DNA of 64,000 bases from CAYOHP01 sp964403795 [NCBI: uncultured bacterium] (GTDB lineage: Bacteria; Muiribacteriota; UBA6191; CAZXTJ01), in NCBI GenBank assembly GCA_964403795.1, contig CAYOHP010000008.1, forward strand, positions 1 to 64,000. Direction: 5' to 3'. The position numbers and the translations under genes were made by a program. The notes under the pieces were generated by a model. It had not been told where the DNA came from. It worked only from the letters and a program-made list of their open reading frames with translations, and did no database searches. Shown here one piece after another: positions 42,894 to 52,148 of the stretch (position 1 is the first letter of the stretch; every line of letters begins with the position of its first letter).

Positions 42894-45832
42894 TTGTGCT
42901 CCATGGTCCACACGCCGTCCCAGTCCCCCCGGGGAGGATGTTCCCTGAGCAGCGTAATCCGCTCCAGGTAGCGCATGGAAGGCGCATCGCCGGGCCGGAC
43001 CTCGAGCACCCGCCCGAATCCCGCCTCGGCCTCGTCCCAGGCCTGGGCCCGGTAGGCGGAGAGGGCCGCCTCCCAGGGCGAGAGCAGGCCGTCGTGGTTC
43101 CCCTCGCCCTTCTCGGCCAGCACCTCGAAGACGCTCGCCGGGATCGTCTTGCCCTTGACCCGGACCCGGTCGAGCTCCCGCATCACCAGCTCGGCACCGG
43201 CGACCCGGGCGGTGTTCTCCCCGATCATCAGGTAGGTCCCGTACTCCTTGTTCAGCGCCTCGAGGCGGGCCGCCAGGTTCACCGCGTCCCCCAGCACCGT
43301 GTAGTTCTTCTTCCGCTCGGTGCCGACGTTCCCGACCACCACCGAGCCGGTGTTGATGCCGATCCTGGTCTTGACCTCGGGAAGGTCGCGGGCCCTCCAC
43401 ACCTTGCGGAGCGCCTCCTCGCGGGCCTTGAGCTCCAGGGCCGCCAGGCAGCAGCGCACCGCGTGGTCCGGCTGGTGGCGGGGGGCGTTGAAGACGCAGA
43501 CGATGGCGTCCCCGATGAACTTGTCGACCCAGCCGCCGTAGCGCATCAGCACATCCGACATGGCGGTCAGGTACTCGTTCATGAACACCACAAGCTCGGG
43601 CGGGGTCATCTTCTCGGAGAATCCGGAGAAGCCCTCGATGTCCGAGAAGTAGCAGGAGACGTCGCGCTGGGTCCCCCCCAGGGCCACCGCCGCCGGGCTC
43701 GCCTCCAGCTCCGAGACGATGTCGGGATCGAGGTAGTGCTGGAACATGGCCCGGATCTCCCGGCGCTTCCGCTCCACGGTGGCGTAGTTCCAGGAGAGCA
43801 GCGCCAGGCAGGTCCCGGCGAGCGCGATCACGGGCAGACCGACGTGGACCCATCGCCCTGCCACCAGCAGCCGGTACCCGATCTCGTAGCCGGCGGCGAC
43901 CAGGGCCAGGACCAGCCCGAGGTGGCGCACCCTCTGGAACCACAGGGCGGTGGCGACGCAGAGCACCACCAGCCAGGGGAGCAACGAGAGCTGCCCGGAA
44001 GCCCGCTCCCGGAAATCGGGCGCTCCCATCTCGAGGAGGCCGGTGGGCGCCTCCCGGAGGGAGCCGGAGATCAAGGTATGGACCGCGTGCCCATGCACCT
44101 CGACCCCCGGGGTCCGGTTCCGGCCGCGGCGGGCGGTGGCGGAGAAGAAGCCCGCCTGGTCGAAGGGGGTTCGATGGAAGTCCTGGGACAGCTCGGTGAC
44201 GTCCCCTACCAGCACGATGGCGTCCTGGAAGATGGTGGCCGTCTCCACCTCGAGGTGGCCGCGGTGCCCGGTGCGGGGATCCTCGACCAGCACGGTCCTG
44301 CGACCCGCGGCGGTGTCGGGCAGCGGCCCGGGCCGAGGCGCGTAGGGGGGTGCCGGGAGGGTACGGTCCACCGCCAGCAGCGCCAGGGGCCCTTCCCCTC
44401 CTTCCACCCGGATCGCGGGAGGCTCGCGACGGGACCCGGCCCGCCGCGGTGCCCGGGCCGCCACCACGATCTCGTCGGAAAGCACCGGGACGGGATCGCC
44501 CCCCGCCTCGACCAGGACGTCCTCGCTGGCCAGGGGCGGGGTCTGGAACCCGCCGTCCGGTCCGGTGGCCACCTCGACCCGCTCCCGGTAGACCAGGTCG
44601 GCCAGGTAGCGGTCGCCCTCGAAGACCACGGCGCGATCGGCCAGGGCGACGTCGAGCCGACCGCGGATCACGCGGCTGGGCGACGGGAGCTCCACCGACA
44701 CCTCACCGGCCGTGGCGGCCACATTGCTGCGGGTCGCCACCCCGAAGGCCCTCGGCCCCAGGGTGCGTCCCACCCACAACGCGTAGGGACCTGGCGACAA
44801 CCCGGAGAGGACGACCTTGCCGCGTCCCCGCGCCGAGGCCCACACGCCGTCCCCCTCGGGGAGCGCGAGCACGTCGAGGTCTTCGTCGGCCGGGGCCAGG
44901 ACCACCGTCAGCGAGTGGGGACCGGGCGGAGCCAGCACCGCGCGGGTCGGGTGGATCCGGCCGGACTCGAGCAGGAGTTCCTGGCCGCCCGAGCCGGCCT
45001 CCTCGTTGAGCAGGTCGGCCACCGAGACCGTGGGGATGGTCCCGCCCGGTCCCAGGAACGAGATCGGGTAGCGGCCGAAGCGGTCGACCTCGAGCTCCCG
45101 CCCCCAGGGCAAGGTCACCCGCCCGGTGGCGAAGGCTGCTTCCGCCGGCGACCCGGGAGGAGGTGCCGAGGGTCCCCGCAGGACCAGGTCGGCGAGCTGG
45201 AGATCGAGCGAGGCGAGGGTCTGCATCCCGGGCGTCATCAGCCAGGAGGAGCCGTAACGGAGGCAGCCGTCCCGATCCTGGAAGGTGTTGACGTGGCCCA
45301 CCCGGGCGACCTCGGAGAGCTCGGGCAGCGGCAGCACCAGGTCGATCCTGGAACTGGTCCCGAACGACCCGCCCACCACGCCCCGCTCTCGCTCCGCCGC
45401 CAACACCGTGTCGCGCCGGAGCGAAAGGACCCGGATCAACTCGTCGGTCCCGGGCCGCGGCATGTCCATCACCACGTCGAACCCGATCGCCTTGGCGCCA
45501 CGCTCCCGGAGCCTCTCCACGATCCGGGCATAGACTTCGCGGCTCCACGAGCCGGGCGCGAAGCCCCATCGTTTCTGGACCAGGCGATTGGCCTCGTCAT
45601 CGATCCCGAGGACGACCACGCGGGGATCGCCGGGCCGGCGGGGGATCACCCCCCGACGTTGGATCCAGGAACGTTCGAGGGCCAACTCGAGGTCGAGGAA
45701 CGGCGCCGGGAAGACCACCGCTGCCAGCCAGGTCGCGAACGCGACCAGGGTCCCCGCGACCACGGCGATGGCGGCCCGCTCCTCGCGGGGGGCGGAAAGC
45801 GACGCGGCCTCTCCGCCGGACGAGACGCTCAT
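42890..45832 (-). CDS. CHASE2-domain adenylate/guanylate cyclase
   Basis: 980 residues. An N-terminal TM helix (22-43), a periplasmic CHASE2 domain split into 60-280 (VVVLGIDDEANRLVQKRWG) and 530-600 (IVLVGDVTELSQDFHRTPF), with an inserted beta-rich region 285-515 that includes a carboxypeptidase-regulatory-like segment (KVVLSGLSPGPYALWVG). Then TM helices 618-684 and a class III nucleotide cyclase domain 715-900: metal Asp D731 (FSDIEGF) and D775 (FIGDAIV), and transition-state residues in VLGDAVNLAARLE. A short helical tail follows. It makes cAMP or cGMP from a periplasmic cue; the Lys/Asp-type substrate residues are not certain. ATG 45832 has a TACTCT box 9 nt upstream. Confidence 0.88.
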   Translation of the reverse strand: MSVSSGGEAASLSAPREERAAIAVVAGTLVAFATWLAAVVFPAPFLDLELALERSWIQRRGVIPRRPGDPRVVVLGIDDEANRLVQKRWGFAPGSWSREVYARIVERLRERGAKAIGFDVVMDMPRPGTDELIRVLSLRRDTVLAAERERGVVGGSFGTSSRIDLVLPLPELSEVARVGHVNTFQDRDGCLRYGSSWLMTPGMQTLASLDLQLADLVLRGPSAPPPGSPAEAAFATGRVTLPWGRELEVDRFGRYPISFLGPGGTIPTVSVADLLNEEAGSGGQELLLESGRIHPTRAVLAPPGPHSLTVVLAPADEDLDVLALPEGDGVWASARGRGKVVLSGLSPGPYALWVGRTLGPRAFGVATRSNVAATAGEVSVELPSPSRVIRGRLDVALADRAVVFEGDRYLADLVYRERVEVATGPDGGFQTPPLASEDVLVEAGGDPVPVLSDEIVVAARAPRRAGSRREPPAIRVEGGEGPLALLAVDRTLPAPPYAPRPGPLPDTAAGRRTVLVEDPRTGHRGHLEVETATIFQDAIVLVGDVTELSQDFHRTPFDQAGFFSATARRGRNRTPGVEVHGHAVHTLISGSLREAPTGLLEMGAPDFRERASGQLSLLPWLVVLCVATALWFQRVRHLGLVLALVAAGYEIGYRLLVAGRWVHVGLPVIALAGTCLALLSWNYATVERKRREIRAMFQHYLDPDIVSELEASPAAVALGGTQRDVSCYFSDIEGFSGFSEKMTPPELVVFMNEYLTAMSDVLMRYGGWVDKFIGDAIVCVFNAPRHQPDHAVRCCLAALELKAREEALRKVWRARDLPEVKTRIGINTGSVVVGNVGTERKKNYTVLGDAVNLAARLEALNKEYGTYLMIGENTARVAGAELVMRELDRVRVKGKTIPASVFEVLAEKGEGNHDGLLSPWEAALSAYRAQAWDEAEAGFGRVLEVRPGDAPSMRYLERITLLREHPPRGDWDGVWTMEHK

Positions 45833-45841
45833 TTCCGCCCG

Positions 45842-45847
45842 AGAGTA
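45842..45847 (-). promoter_or_regulatory. -10 box of the CHASE2-cyclase operon
   Basis: Minus-strand TACTCT preceded by TGG, 9 nt before ATG 45832. Its -35 region would fall over the lpxL start codon. Confidence 0.4.
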
Positions 45848-45855
45848 CCATGCAC

Positions 45856-45861
45856 TAGCAT
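45856..45861 (+). promoter_or_regulatory. -10 box of the lpxL-waaA operon
   Basis: TAGCAT 7 nt before ATG 45869. Its -35 region would overlap the cyclase start codon, so the two divergent promoters occupy the same 36-bp gap. Confidence 0.42.
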
Positions 45862-45868
45862 TGCCGCC

Positions 45869-46807
45869 ATGTCGGCTCGGGTCGCCCGTTTCCTCGCCCT
45901 CTCCGTGGCAGTCCCCCTGGCGCTCCTGCCGTTCCGGATCCAGGAGTTCCTGGCCCGCCTGGCCGCCGCCGTCCTGCGCCTCTCCCTGCCCCGACGGATC
46001 GCCATCGCCCGCCGCAACCTGGCGATCGCCTTCCCCGAGCTCGAGCCCTCCGAGCGGGAGCGACTCCTCGACCGCCACTTCCGGCACCTGGGCCGTCTGG
46101 TGGTCGACACCCTTCAGCAGCCGGCCTTCCGGTTCCGGAGCCTGCTCTGGCAGAAGGTCCATCCGGTGGGCTGGGGCCATCTCGAGGACGCGCTCCGGAA
46201 GGGTCCGAGCGCCATCCTGCTCTGCGCCCACCTCGGCTCATGGGAGATCGGCGCGGCGGTGGCGACCCTGCCGGGGGTGCGCCTGCTCTCGGTCTACAAG
46301 CCGTCCCGGCGGGGCTTCGCCGACGCCTTCGTGGCGGCCCTGCGCGAGGGCCTCCCCCAGGTGCTGCTCCCCAAGCAGGACGCGCTGCGCCCCCTGGTCC
46401 AGGGGGCCCGCTCCGGCGCCCTGCTCGGCCTGATCGCCGACCAGGGCGGTCTCGAGGAGTACACCTTCTTCGGGCGGCCGGCCCGGTTCCCGGAGGGTCC
46501 CGGCCACTTCGCAGCCAGGTTCGGCAGCCTCCCGGTTCCGTGCTTCTCGATCCGACGCGACGACGGCAGCTACGACTGCCATTGCCTGCCGCCGCTCTCC
46601 CTCCCCGAAGGCCGCGGCCGGGAGGCCAAGCGCCGGGTCATGACCGAGTACGTGGCCTTGCTCGAGACCTGGATCCGCCGCCACCCCGAGCAGTACTACT
46701 GGGTCCACGACATCTGGCGGTCGTTCAAGGACGACGCCCCCCCTCCCGGATCCGGAGCCGAAGGCCCCGAAGGCAGCCCGGACCCGGGCACCGGTACCGC
46801 GGCATGA
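45869..46807 (+). CDS. lpxL: Lipid A biosynthesis acyltransferase (LpxL/HtrB family)
   Basis: 312 residues. N-terminal membrane helix, then the acyltransferase core with the catalytic H121-x4-E126 (AHLGSWE), VYKPSRR, the LLGLIADQGG motif and FFGRPARFPEGPGHFAARF. It adds a secondary acyl chain to lipid A at the inner membrane. Length fits the family (about 305-325). The low-complexity end (PGSGAEGPEGSP) precedes an ATGA overlap with the Kdo kinase-transferase fusion, an arrangement that couples late lipid A and Kdo steps. Confidence 0.93.
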   Translation: MSARVARFLALSVAVPLALLPFRIQEFLARLAAAVLRLSLPRRIAIARRNLAIAFPELEPSERERLLDRHFRHLGRLVVDTLQQPAFRFRSLLWQKVHPVGWGHLEDALRKGPSAILLCAHLGSWEIGAAVATLPGVRLLSVYKPSRRGFADAFVAALREGLPQVLLPKQDALRPLVQGARSGALLGLIADQGGLEEYTFFGRPARFPEGPGHFAARFGSLPVPCFSIRRDDGSYDCHCLPPLSLPEGRGREAKRRVMTEYVALLETWIRRHPEQYYWVHDIWRSFKDDAPPPGSGAEGPEGSPDPGTGTAA

Positions 46808-48861
46808 AACTCCCCGGCTTCGTCCCGGCCGGCCGCGCCGACACCCGCGCCCTGCTCCGGGCCGAGGAGGCCGAGCGGCTGGTGGCGAGCGGGATCCTGG
46901 TCCCGGAGCGCCTGGCCACCCGGGTCAGGGGCCGCTTCCAGGGTCGGGGCACGACCGCGCTGCTGGATCTCGGCGGGATCCCGGCGGTGCTGCGCCGGTA
47001 CCGCCACGGTGGCCTGCTGCGTCTCTTCTCCCGCGACCTCTACCTGGATCGTCGCGGCGTCGCCGAGGCCGCCGCCCTGGAGGAGCTCCGCGCCCGGGGG
47101 GCGCCCTGCCCTGTGCCCCTGGCGGTGCTGGAGGAGGACGCCGGCTTCGGCGGCCTGATCCGCCAGTCGCTGGCGACCCTCGCCATCCCCGGGGCCCGGG
47201 CGGCTCCCGAGGCCCTCGCCGGCCTCCCGGTCCGGGAACGCCGACGCCGCCTCGCCCGGCTGGCGGAAGCCGTCCGTGCCCTCCATGACGCGGGCGGGGA
47301 CCACGCCGACCTGAACGCCCGGAACCTGGTCCTCGACGGCTCTGGCCGGGGCTGGGTCGTCGACCTCGACCGGGCCGTGGTCCATCCCGGCCCGCTCCCG
47401 GCCCACCGACGCGCCGCCAACCTCCGACGCCTGGCCCGCAGCTGGCGCAAGCTCGATCCCGAGGGCCGCGTCGTCTCGCCGCGGGACGCCCTCGCCTTCG
47501 CCCGGGCCTACGCGGGGGGAAGGCTGGGAGGACTGCCCCGGGGAGCTCCCGGGGCCCCGCCACGCCCGCGGTTCCCGGCCGGCCTCGGCTACGACCTGGC
47601 GTTGCTGCTGCTCTCGCCGCTGGTGCTCGCCACCCTGGCATGGCTGGTCCTGGTGAGGGGCCGCTTCGCCGGCTCCTGGCGCCAGCGCCTCGGACTCTGC
47701 GCCCCGCCCCGGCCCCCGGGTCCCCGCCCCATCCTGGTCCATGCCGCCAGCGTGGGGGAGGCCACCTCGGCCGTCGCCCTGGTCCGGGAGCTGCGCCGCG
47801 CCTTCCCCGGGGTGCCGGTGGTGATCTCCACGTTGTCCGACGCGGGGAACGAGGCGGCCCGTCGTCTGGCTCTCGGCGATGCCGTGACCTTCCTGCCGGC
47901 CGACCTCCCCGGGATCCCCGGCAGGTTCCTCGACCGGCTCGCCCCCCGCCTGGTCGTGATGCTCGAGACCGAGATCTGGTGCGGGTTCTACCGGGCCCTG
48001 GAGGAGCGCGGCATCCCGCTCGCCACGGCCGGTGCCCGGATCGCCCCCAACCGGGTCGGGCGCTACCGGTCGCTCGGCTTCCTCTACCGGCGCCTGATGC
48101 GGATCCCGGACTACTTCGGGATGCAATCCCGGGACGACGCGGAACGCGTCATGGCGATGGGCGCGCCCCGGGGGCGGGTCCATGTACCCGGCGACCTGAA
48201 GTACGACTCGGTGCTCGGCAACCTCTCGGATCCCCGCCGGGACCGCTTCCTCGCCCTGCGCCGCGGCGAGCGACCGTTCCTGGTGGCCGGGAGCGTCCAT
48301 CCCGGGGAAGCCGAGGCCGTGCTCGATGCCTTCGGCTCGCTCCGGGCGCGCCGGCCCGGGGTCCGCCTGGTGATCGCCCCCCGCCATCTCGACAAGGTCC
48401 CGGCGGTGCTGGCCGCGGCCAGGAGCCGCGGGCTCGATGCCCGGCTGCGCTCCGAGGCCGGGGCCCTGGCTTCGGCAGCGGTGATCGTCCTCGACACCAT
48501 GGGAGAGCTCGCCTTCGCCTACGAGGGCTGCCGGGTGGCCTTCGTGGGAGGGAGCCTGGTGCCGGTGGGCGGCCACAGCCCGTTGGAGCCGGCGGTCTTC
48601 CGGGTGCCCGTCCTGTTCGGACCGCAGGCCTACAACTTCGCCACCACCAACCGCGCCCTGGTGGAGGCCGGGGGAGCCCGCGAGGTCGGGGACGGCATGG
48701 CCCTGGCCGCCGCCTGGGAGGAACTGCTGGCCGAGCCGCGCCGGGCCGGTGCCATGGGCGAGGCCGCCCATGGAGTGCTCGCATCCTGGGGGGGCGCATG
48801 CCGTACCATCGCGGTGGATCTCGCCACGCGATGGCCCGGCCTGTCCGGGACCTCGTCCTAG
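46804..48861 (+). CDS. waaA: Fusion of Kdo kinase-like domain and Kdo transferase WaaA
   Basis: 685 residues. Residues 1-245 are a small aminoglycoside/LPS-kinase-like domain: catalytic loop DHADLNARN (D169, N174), metal Asp D187 (VVDLDRA), consistent with KdkA (Kdo 4-kinase) or WaaP relatives. Residues 260-285 are a membrane helix and 285-685 a GT30 Kdo transferase: LVHAASVGEA, VVMLETEIW, VAGSVHPGE, GGSLVPVGGHSPLEPA and FGPQAYNF. One enzyme would therefore add Kdo from CMP-Kdo to lipid IVA and phosphorylate it. That fits a bacterium with mono-Kdo phosphate. The order of the two reactions is inference. Confidence 0.9.
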   Translation: MKLPGFVPAGRADTRALLRAEEAERLVASGILVPERLATRVRGRFQGRGTTALLDLGGIPAVLRRYRHGGLLRLFSRDLYLDRRGVAEAAALEELRARGAPCPVPLAVLEEDAGFGGLIRQSLATLAIPGARAAPEALAGLPVRERRRRLARLAEAVRALHDAGGDHADLNARNLVLDGSGRGWVVDLDRAVVHPGPLPAHRRAANLRRLARSWRKLDPEGRVVSPRDALAFARAYAGGRLGGLPRGAPGAPPRPRFPAGLGYDLALLLLSPLVLATLAWLVLVRGRFAGSWRQRLGLCAPPRPPGPRPILVHAASVGEATSAVALVRELRRAFPGVPVVISTLSDAGNEAARRLALGDAVTFLPADLPGIPGRFLDRLAPRLVVMLETEIWCGFYRALEERGIPLATAGARIAPNRVGRYRSLGFLYRRLMRIPDYFGMQSRDDAERVMAMGAPRGRVHVPGDLKYDSVLGNLSDPRRDRFLALRRGERPFLVAGSVHPGEAEAVLDAFGSLRARRPGVRLVIAPRHLDKVPAVLAAARSRGLDARLRSEAGALASAAVIVLDTMGELAFAYEGCRVAFVGGSLVPVGGHSPLEPAVFRVPVLFGPQAYNFATTNRALVEAGGAREVGDGMALAAAWEELLAEPRRAGAMGEAAHGVLASWGGACRTIAVDLATRWPGLSGTSS

Positions 48862-48875
48862 CGGGAGGAGGCTGC

Positions 48876-50036
48876 ATGGGTTCCAGGGAAGGCCGGAAGT
48901 ACCTGGTGCAGGTGTGCATGGGTCAGGCCTGGTCCGGTCCGCACATGTACCTCCTGCGGATCGCGGCCGAGGCCAGGGCCAGGGGCTACGAGAGCGTGGT
49001 CGCCACCTCGGCCGGGAGCGAGCTGGAGCGACGCTCGCTCTGCGCCGGTTTCCGCACCATCGGATTGCACGAAGACGATCGCGGCAGCTTCTGGTCGCGC
49101 CTTTCCGAGGTGATCCGGACGGGGCGCTGCGACACCGTGCACCTGCACTCGATCCGCGGCCTGCCACGCGGCTTCATCAGCCTTCCCGGGCACATCCAGA
49201 TGGTCCTGACCGAGCACTCCTTCCGCTCCCGCGAGGTGTTCCACCCGCTGTCCCGGATGGCCCTCTCCCGGGTCGACATGGTGCTCGCCACCAGCGACGC
49301 GGTGGCCGCGGTCAATGGTCCGGCCCTGGGGGTGAATCCGGAACGGATCCGCAACCTGCACCACGGCGTCGACCTCCAGCGATTCCATCCGGAGGTCCGA
49401 CGTTCCCACCGGTCGAGGGCCCGGCGACGCTTCCGGTTCGGCGAGGACGACCGGGTAGTGCTGGTCCCCACCGTGTTCCGCCGGGTCAAGAATCTCGGCG
49501 TCCTGGTCTCGGCCCTGGGCCGGATGAAGAAGGACTCGGCGATCCAGCTCCTCCTCACCGGGGACTTCGAGGCCGACGCCGACTCGCGCGAGTATCGCCA
49601 GGAACTGAACCGCCAGGTGGCCGCCAACGGGGTCCGGACCCGGGTCCACCTCACCGGGTTCCTCGACGACATCGAGGAGGCCTATGCAGCCGCCGATATC
49701 GTGGCGGTGCCGACCGAACTCGAGGCCTTCGGCCTCCCGGCCATCGAGGCGATGGCCTGTAGCCTGCCGGTGGTCGGCTCCAACAAGGGGGCGTTCCCCG
49801 AACTGGTGGTCGACGGGGAGTGCGGCATCTGCCTCGACGTCCACGACGTGGAGAGCTGGACCCGTACCCTCGAGCGCCTGGCCGGGGATGCCGATCTCCG
49901 GGACCGGTTCGGGATCGCGGGGAGGACCCGGGCGGAGCGGCTCTTCTCGATCGAGGGCCACTGGGACGACCTGTTCGCGATCTACGAGGCGGGCCGCCGG
50001 CCGAGCGGGCGCGGCGAAGCCGTCCAACGGGGCTGA
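48876..50036 (+). CDS. GT4-family glycosyltransferase
   Basis: 386 residues. ATG 48876 follows GGGAGGAGG. GT-B fold: N-terminal domain with GQAWSGPHMYLLRIAAEA (acceptor side), then the C-terminal donor domain with LHHGVDLQRFHP, VLVPTVFRRVKN, and the GT4 E-x7-E motif (PTELEAFGLPAIEAMA) that binds the nucleotide-sugar. It probably adds a sugar to the LPS core or O-chain, being directly behind lpxL and waaA. Donor and linkage cannot be told from sequence. Confidence 0.9.
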   Translation: MGSREGRKYLVQVCMGQAWSGPHMYLLRIAAEARARGYESVVATSAGSELERRSLCAGFRTIGLHEDDRGSFWSRLSEVIRTGRCDTVHLHSIRGLPRGFISLPGHIQMVLTEHSFRSREVFHPLSRMALSRVDMVLATSDAVAAVNGPALGVNPERIRNLHHGVDLQRFHPEVRRSHRSRARRRFRFGEDDRVVLVPTVFRRVKNLGVLVSALGRMKKDSAIQLLLTGDFEADADSREYRQELNRQVAANGVRTRVHLTGFLDDIEEAYAAADIVAVPTELEAFGLPAIEAMACSLPVVGSNKGAFPELVVDGECGICLDVHDVESWTRTLERLAGDADLRDRFGIAGRTRAERLFSIEGHWDDLFAIYEAGRRPSGRGEAVQRG

Positions 50037-50052
50037 GGGACCACCGGCGGAC

Positions 50053-52137
50053 CTACGTCCCCGGGACCTCGAGGTCGAGGCCCACCCAGTAGACCGCCAC
50101 GGCGGTCCACCGGGGCAGCCCGGAGAGCGGGCGGGGCACCAGCTCGACCCGGTTCTCGCCGGGGCGGATCGCCTCTCGCGGGATCCCTACCATGGCGACG
50201 TAGTCGGGCTTCTCCGGGTGCCGCCAGTCCCAGTGCTCGCCGAAGGAGAGGTCGGAGTACCAGGCGAGCGGGTACCCGTTCCAGAGCACCATCAGGCGGT
50301 AGGGCACGACCAGGTTCGAGATGGGGAGCACCAGCCGCGCCGAGGCCAACCGCTCCAGGGTCTCGGGGGGGAACCGGATCGCGAACTTCTGCTCGCGGTG
50401 GCGATCGAGCCGGTAGGTCCCGTTGGTCATGCCCTGGAGGGCCTTGAGACCGATCCCCTCGATGTCTGAGTACTGGTCCCCCGGTTCGAACAACCAGGGG
50501 TAGCGGCGGTCCAACTCGTCCGTCCACGAGAACACCAGGTACCGCCCTCCCGTGACCAGGCCCTTCTCCGGGAGCACCCGCCCCGGGATGCTCACCTCGT
50601 TCGCCTGCCGGGTCTCGCCGGGATGGACCGCCTCGATCACCCGGGCAGCCCGGTAGGGCGGATCCTGGTTCCAAGCCTCCCAGTACGCGTCGATCTGGCG
50701 AAGGCCCCCGATCCTGGACAGGAGCAGGCTGCGGAGTTCCCAGGAGACCTCCCGGGTGGTCGCGGCCTGGGCCAGTTCGTCCCGGCTGTCCTCGAAAGCC
50801 TGGCGCTCGGGCAGGGATTCGAAGCGGGCCAGCAGGGCCTCGAGGTTGGCCGAACGCGGGATCTGGCCCGAGCGGGCATCGAGCATGGCCTTGGGGTAGG
50901 GATTCAGGAAGTCGGGGACCCCCTGGAGCCCCGGCAGCACTTCGCGATGGAGCGGACCCAGGATGGCCCCGGGGTCCACCGCGCCCAGGCGATCCACCCA
51001 GGTCTCGACCAGCGAACGCCGGCGGGCGACCTCGGCGGCATCCAGGGCCGGGGGCCCGGCCTGGGCCGAAGACCCTGGATCCGAGGCGGGCGACCCGGGT
51101 CCGGGCCGGAGACCCAGGACCCCGGCCGCGGCCAGGCCGAGGGTGCAGACCAGGCCCAGGATGATCCCGTTCCGGTGGGACGGTCCCGTGGCCGGGACCG
51201 CCGACATCGAGGAGGTGGCGGCCAGCGGCGATCCCGAGGAGGAGGCGGAGGCAGAGGCGGAGCGCCCCGGGACACGACCCGAGGGCGGGGTGATGGGGCG
51301 ACTGACCACCGTCAGCTTGCCGCGGTCGGCCTCGCCGGGTAGGTCCGGGCCGGCGGTACCCGAGAGCAGGGCGAGCAGTTCCGGGATCCCGGCCCTGCGG
51401 GCCGGATCGGGTTCGAGGGCCCGCCGGATCGCCCGCTCCGCGGTCCCCAGGTTCACAACCTTCCCGTAGGCTCCCTTGCGCTTGGCATCGAGCATCTCGG
51501 AGACGGTCCCCCCATGGGGCGCCCTCCCGGTGCGCAGTGCGAAGAGGAGACAACCCCACGAGTAGAGGTCCGACATGGGTGTGGCGACCTCGCCGAGCAT
51601 GACCTCGGGAGCCATGTACTCGGGGGTCCCGAGGATCACCCCGGTGGCGGTGTGGACCCCGCTGCCCTTGGTCTTGGCCAGACCGAAGTCCGAGATCAGG
51701 GCCGTGCCTTCGCGGGTCAGCAGGACATTGCCGGGCTTGAGATCGCGGTGGACGATCCCCGCCTCGTGGACCGCACCCAGTCCCTCCAGGGTCTGGCGGG
51801 CCAGGTCGAGGGCGACCTCCTCGCCGGGGATGCCCCGCAGGATGCGGTCCGCCAGGCTGCCCCCCTCGGCGACCTCGGTGACCAGGTACGGGCGCCCTTC
51901 GTAGACGCCGAAAGCCATGATCTGAAGCACGTTGGGGTGCTTGACCCGGGCCAGGACCCGGGCCTCCTCCCCGAAACGGGCCGGGTCGGCGAGCGGCCCC
52001 TTGGGCTCGAGGACCTTGACCGCCACGGGACGTCCGAGTTCCAGGTCGAAGCAGCGGAACACCATGGCCGCAGCACCCGTCCCGAGCTTGCGCTCGAGGC
52101 GATAGCGATCTGCGATCACGGTCCAGGCTCCGGACAT
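50053..52137 (-). CDS. Membrane-anchored Ser/Thr protein kinase
   Basis: 694 residues. Kinase domain 10-270: modified Gly loop LGTGAAAMVF, K41, HRDLKPGN (D132), DFG (D150), TPEYMAPEV. This is the only one of the three kinases in the window with an ordinary DFG. A Ser/Ala-rich linker, TM helix near 325-345 and a C-terminal 300-residue extracytoplasmic domain (rich in Trp/Tyr/Asp, ending VAVYWVGLDLEVPG) follow. The C-terminal half of that domain looks like a beta-sandwich. ATG 52137 has TACACT 11 nt upstream. Convergent with the GT4 gene (16 nt apart). Confidence 0.9.
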   Translation of the reverse strand: MSGAWTVIADRYRLERKLGTGAAAMVFRCFDLELGRPVAVKVLEPKGPLADPARFGEEARVLARVKHPNVLQIMAFGVYEGRPYLVTEVAEGGSLADRILRGIPGEEVALDLARQTLEGLGAVHEAGIVHRDLKPGNVLLTREGTALISDFGLAKTKGSGVHTATGVILGTPEYMAPEVMLGEVATPMSDLYSWGCLLFALRTGRAPHGGTVSEMLDAKRKGAYGKVVNLGTAERAIRRALEPDPARRAGIPELLALLSGTAGPDLPGEADRGKLTVVSRPITPPSGRVPGRSASASASSSGSPLAATSSMSAVPATGPSHRNGIILGLVCTLGLAAAGVLGLRPGPGSPASDPGSSAQAGPPALDAAEVARRRSLVETWVDRLGAVDPGAILGPLHREVLPGLQGVPDFLNPYPKAMLDARSGQIPRSANLEALLARFESLPERQAFEDSRDELAQAATTREVSWELRSLLLSRIGGLRQIDAYWEAWNQDPPYRAARVIEAVHPGETRQANEVSIPGRVLPEKGLVTGGRYLVFSWTDELDRRYPWLFEPGDQYSDIEGIGLKALQGMTNGTYRLDRHREQKFAIRFPPETLERLASARLVLPISNLVVPYRLMVLWNGYPLAWYSDLSFGEHWDWRHPEKPDYVAMVGIPREAIRPGENRVELVPRPLSGLPRWTAVAVYWVGLDLEVPGT

Positions 52138-52148
52138 CGGGTCCGGCC

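Noticed and set aside
39240-42971. A 1243-codon plus-strand open frame
   Set aside because: Antisense to the HEAT, small secreted and FecR genes; composition (Gly, Asp, His, Gln, Pro) is that of a shadow frame.
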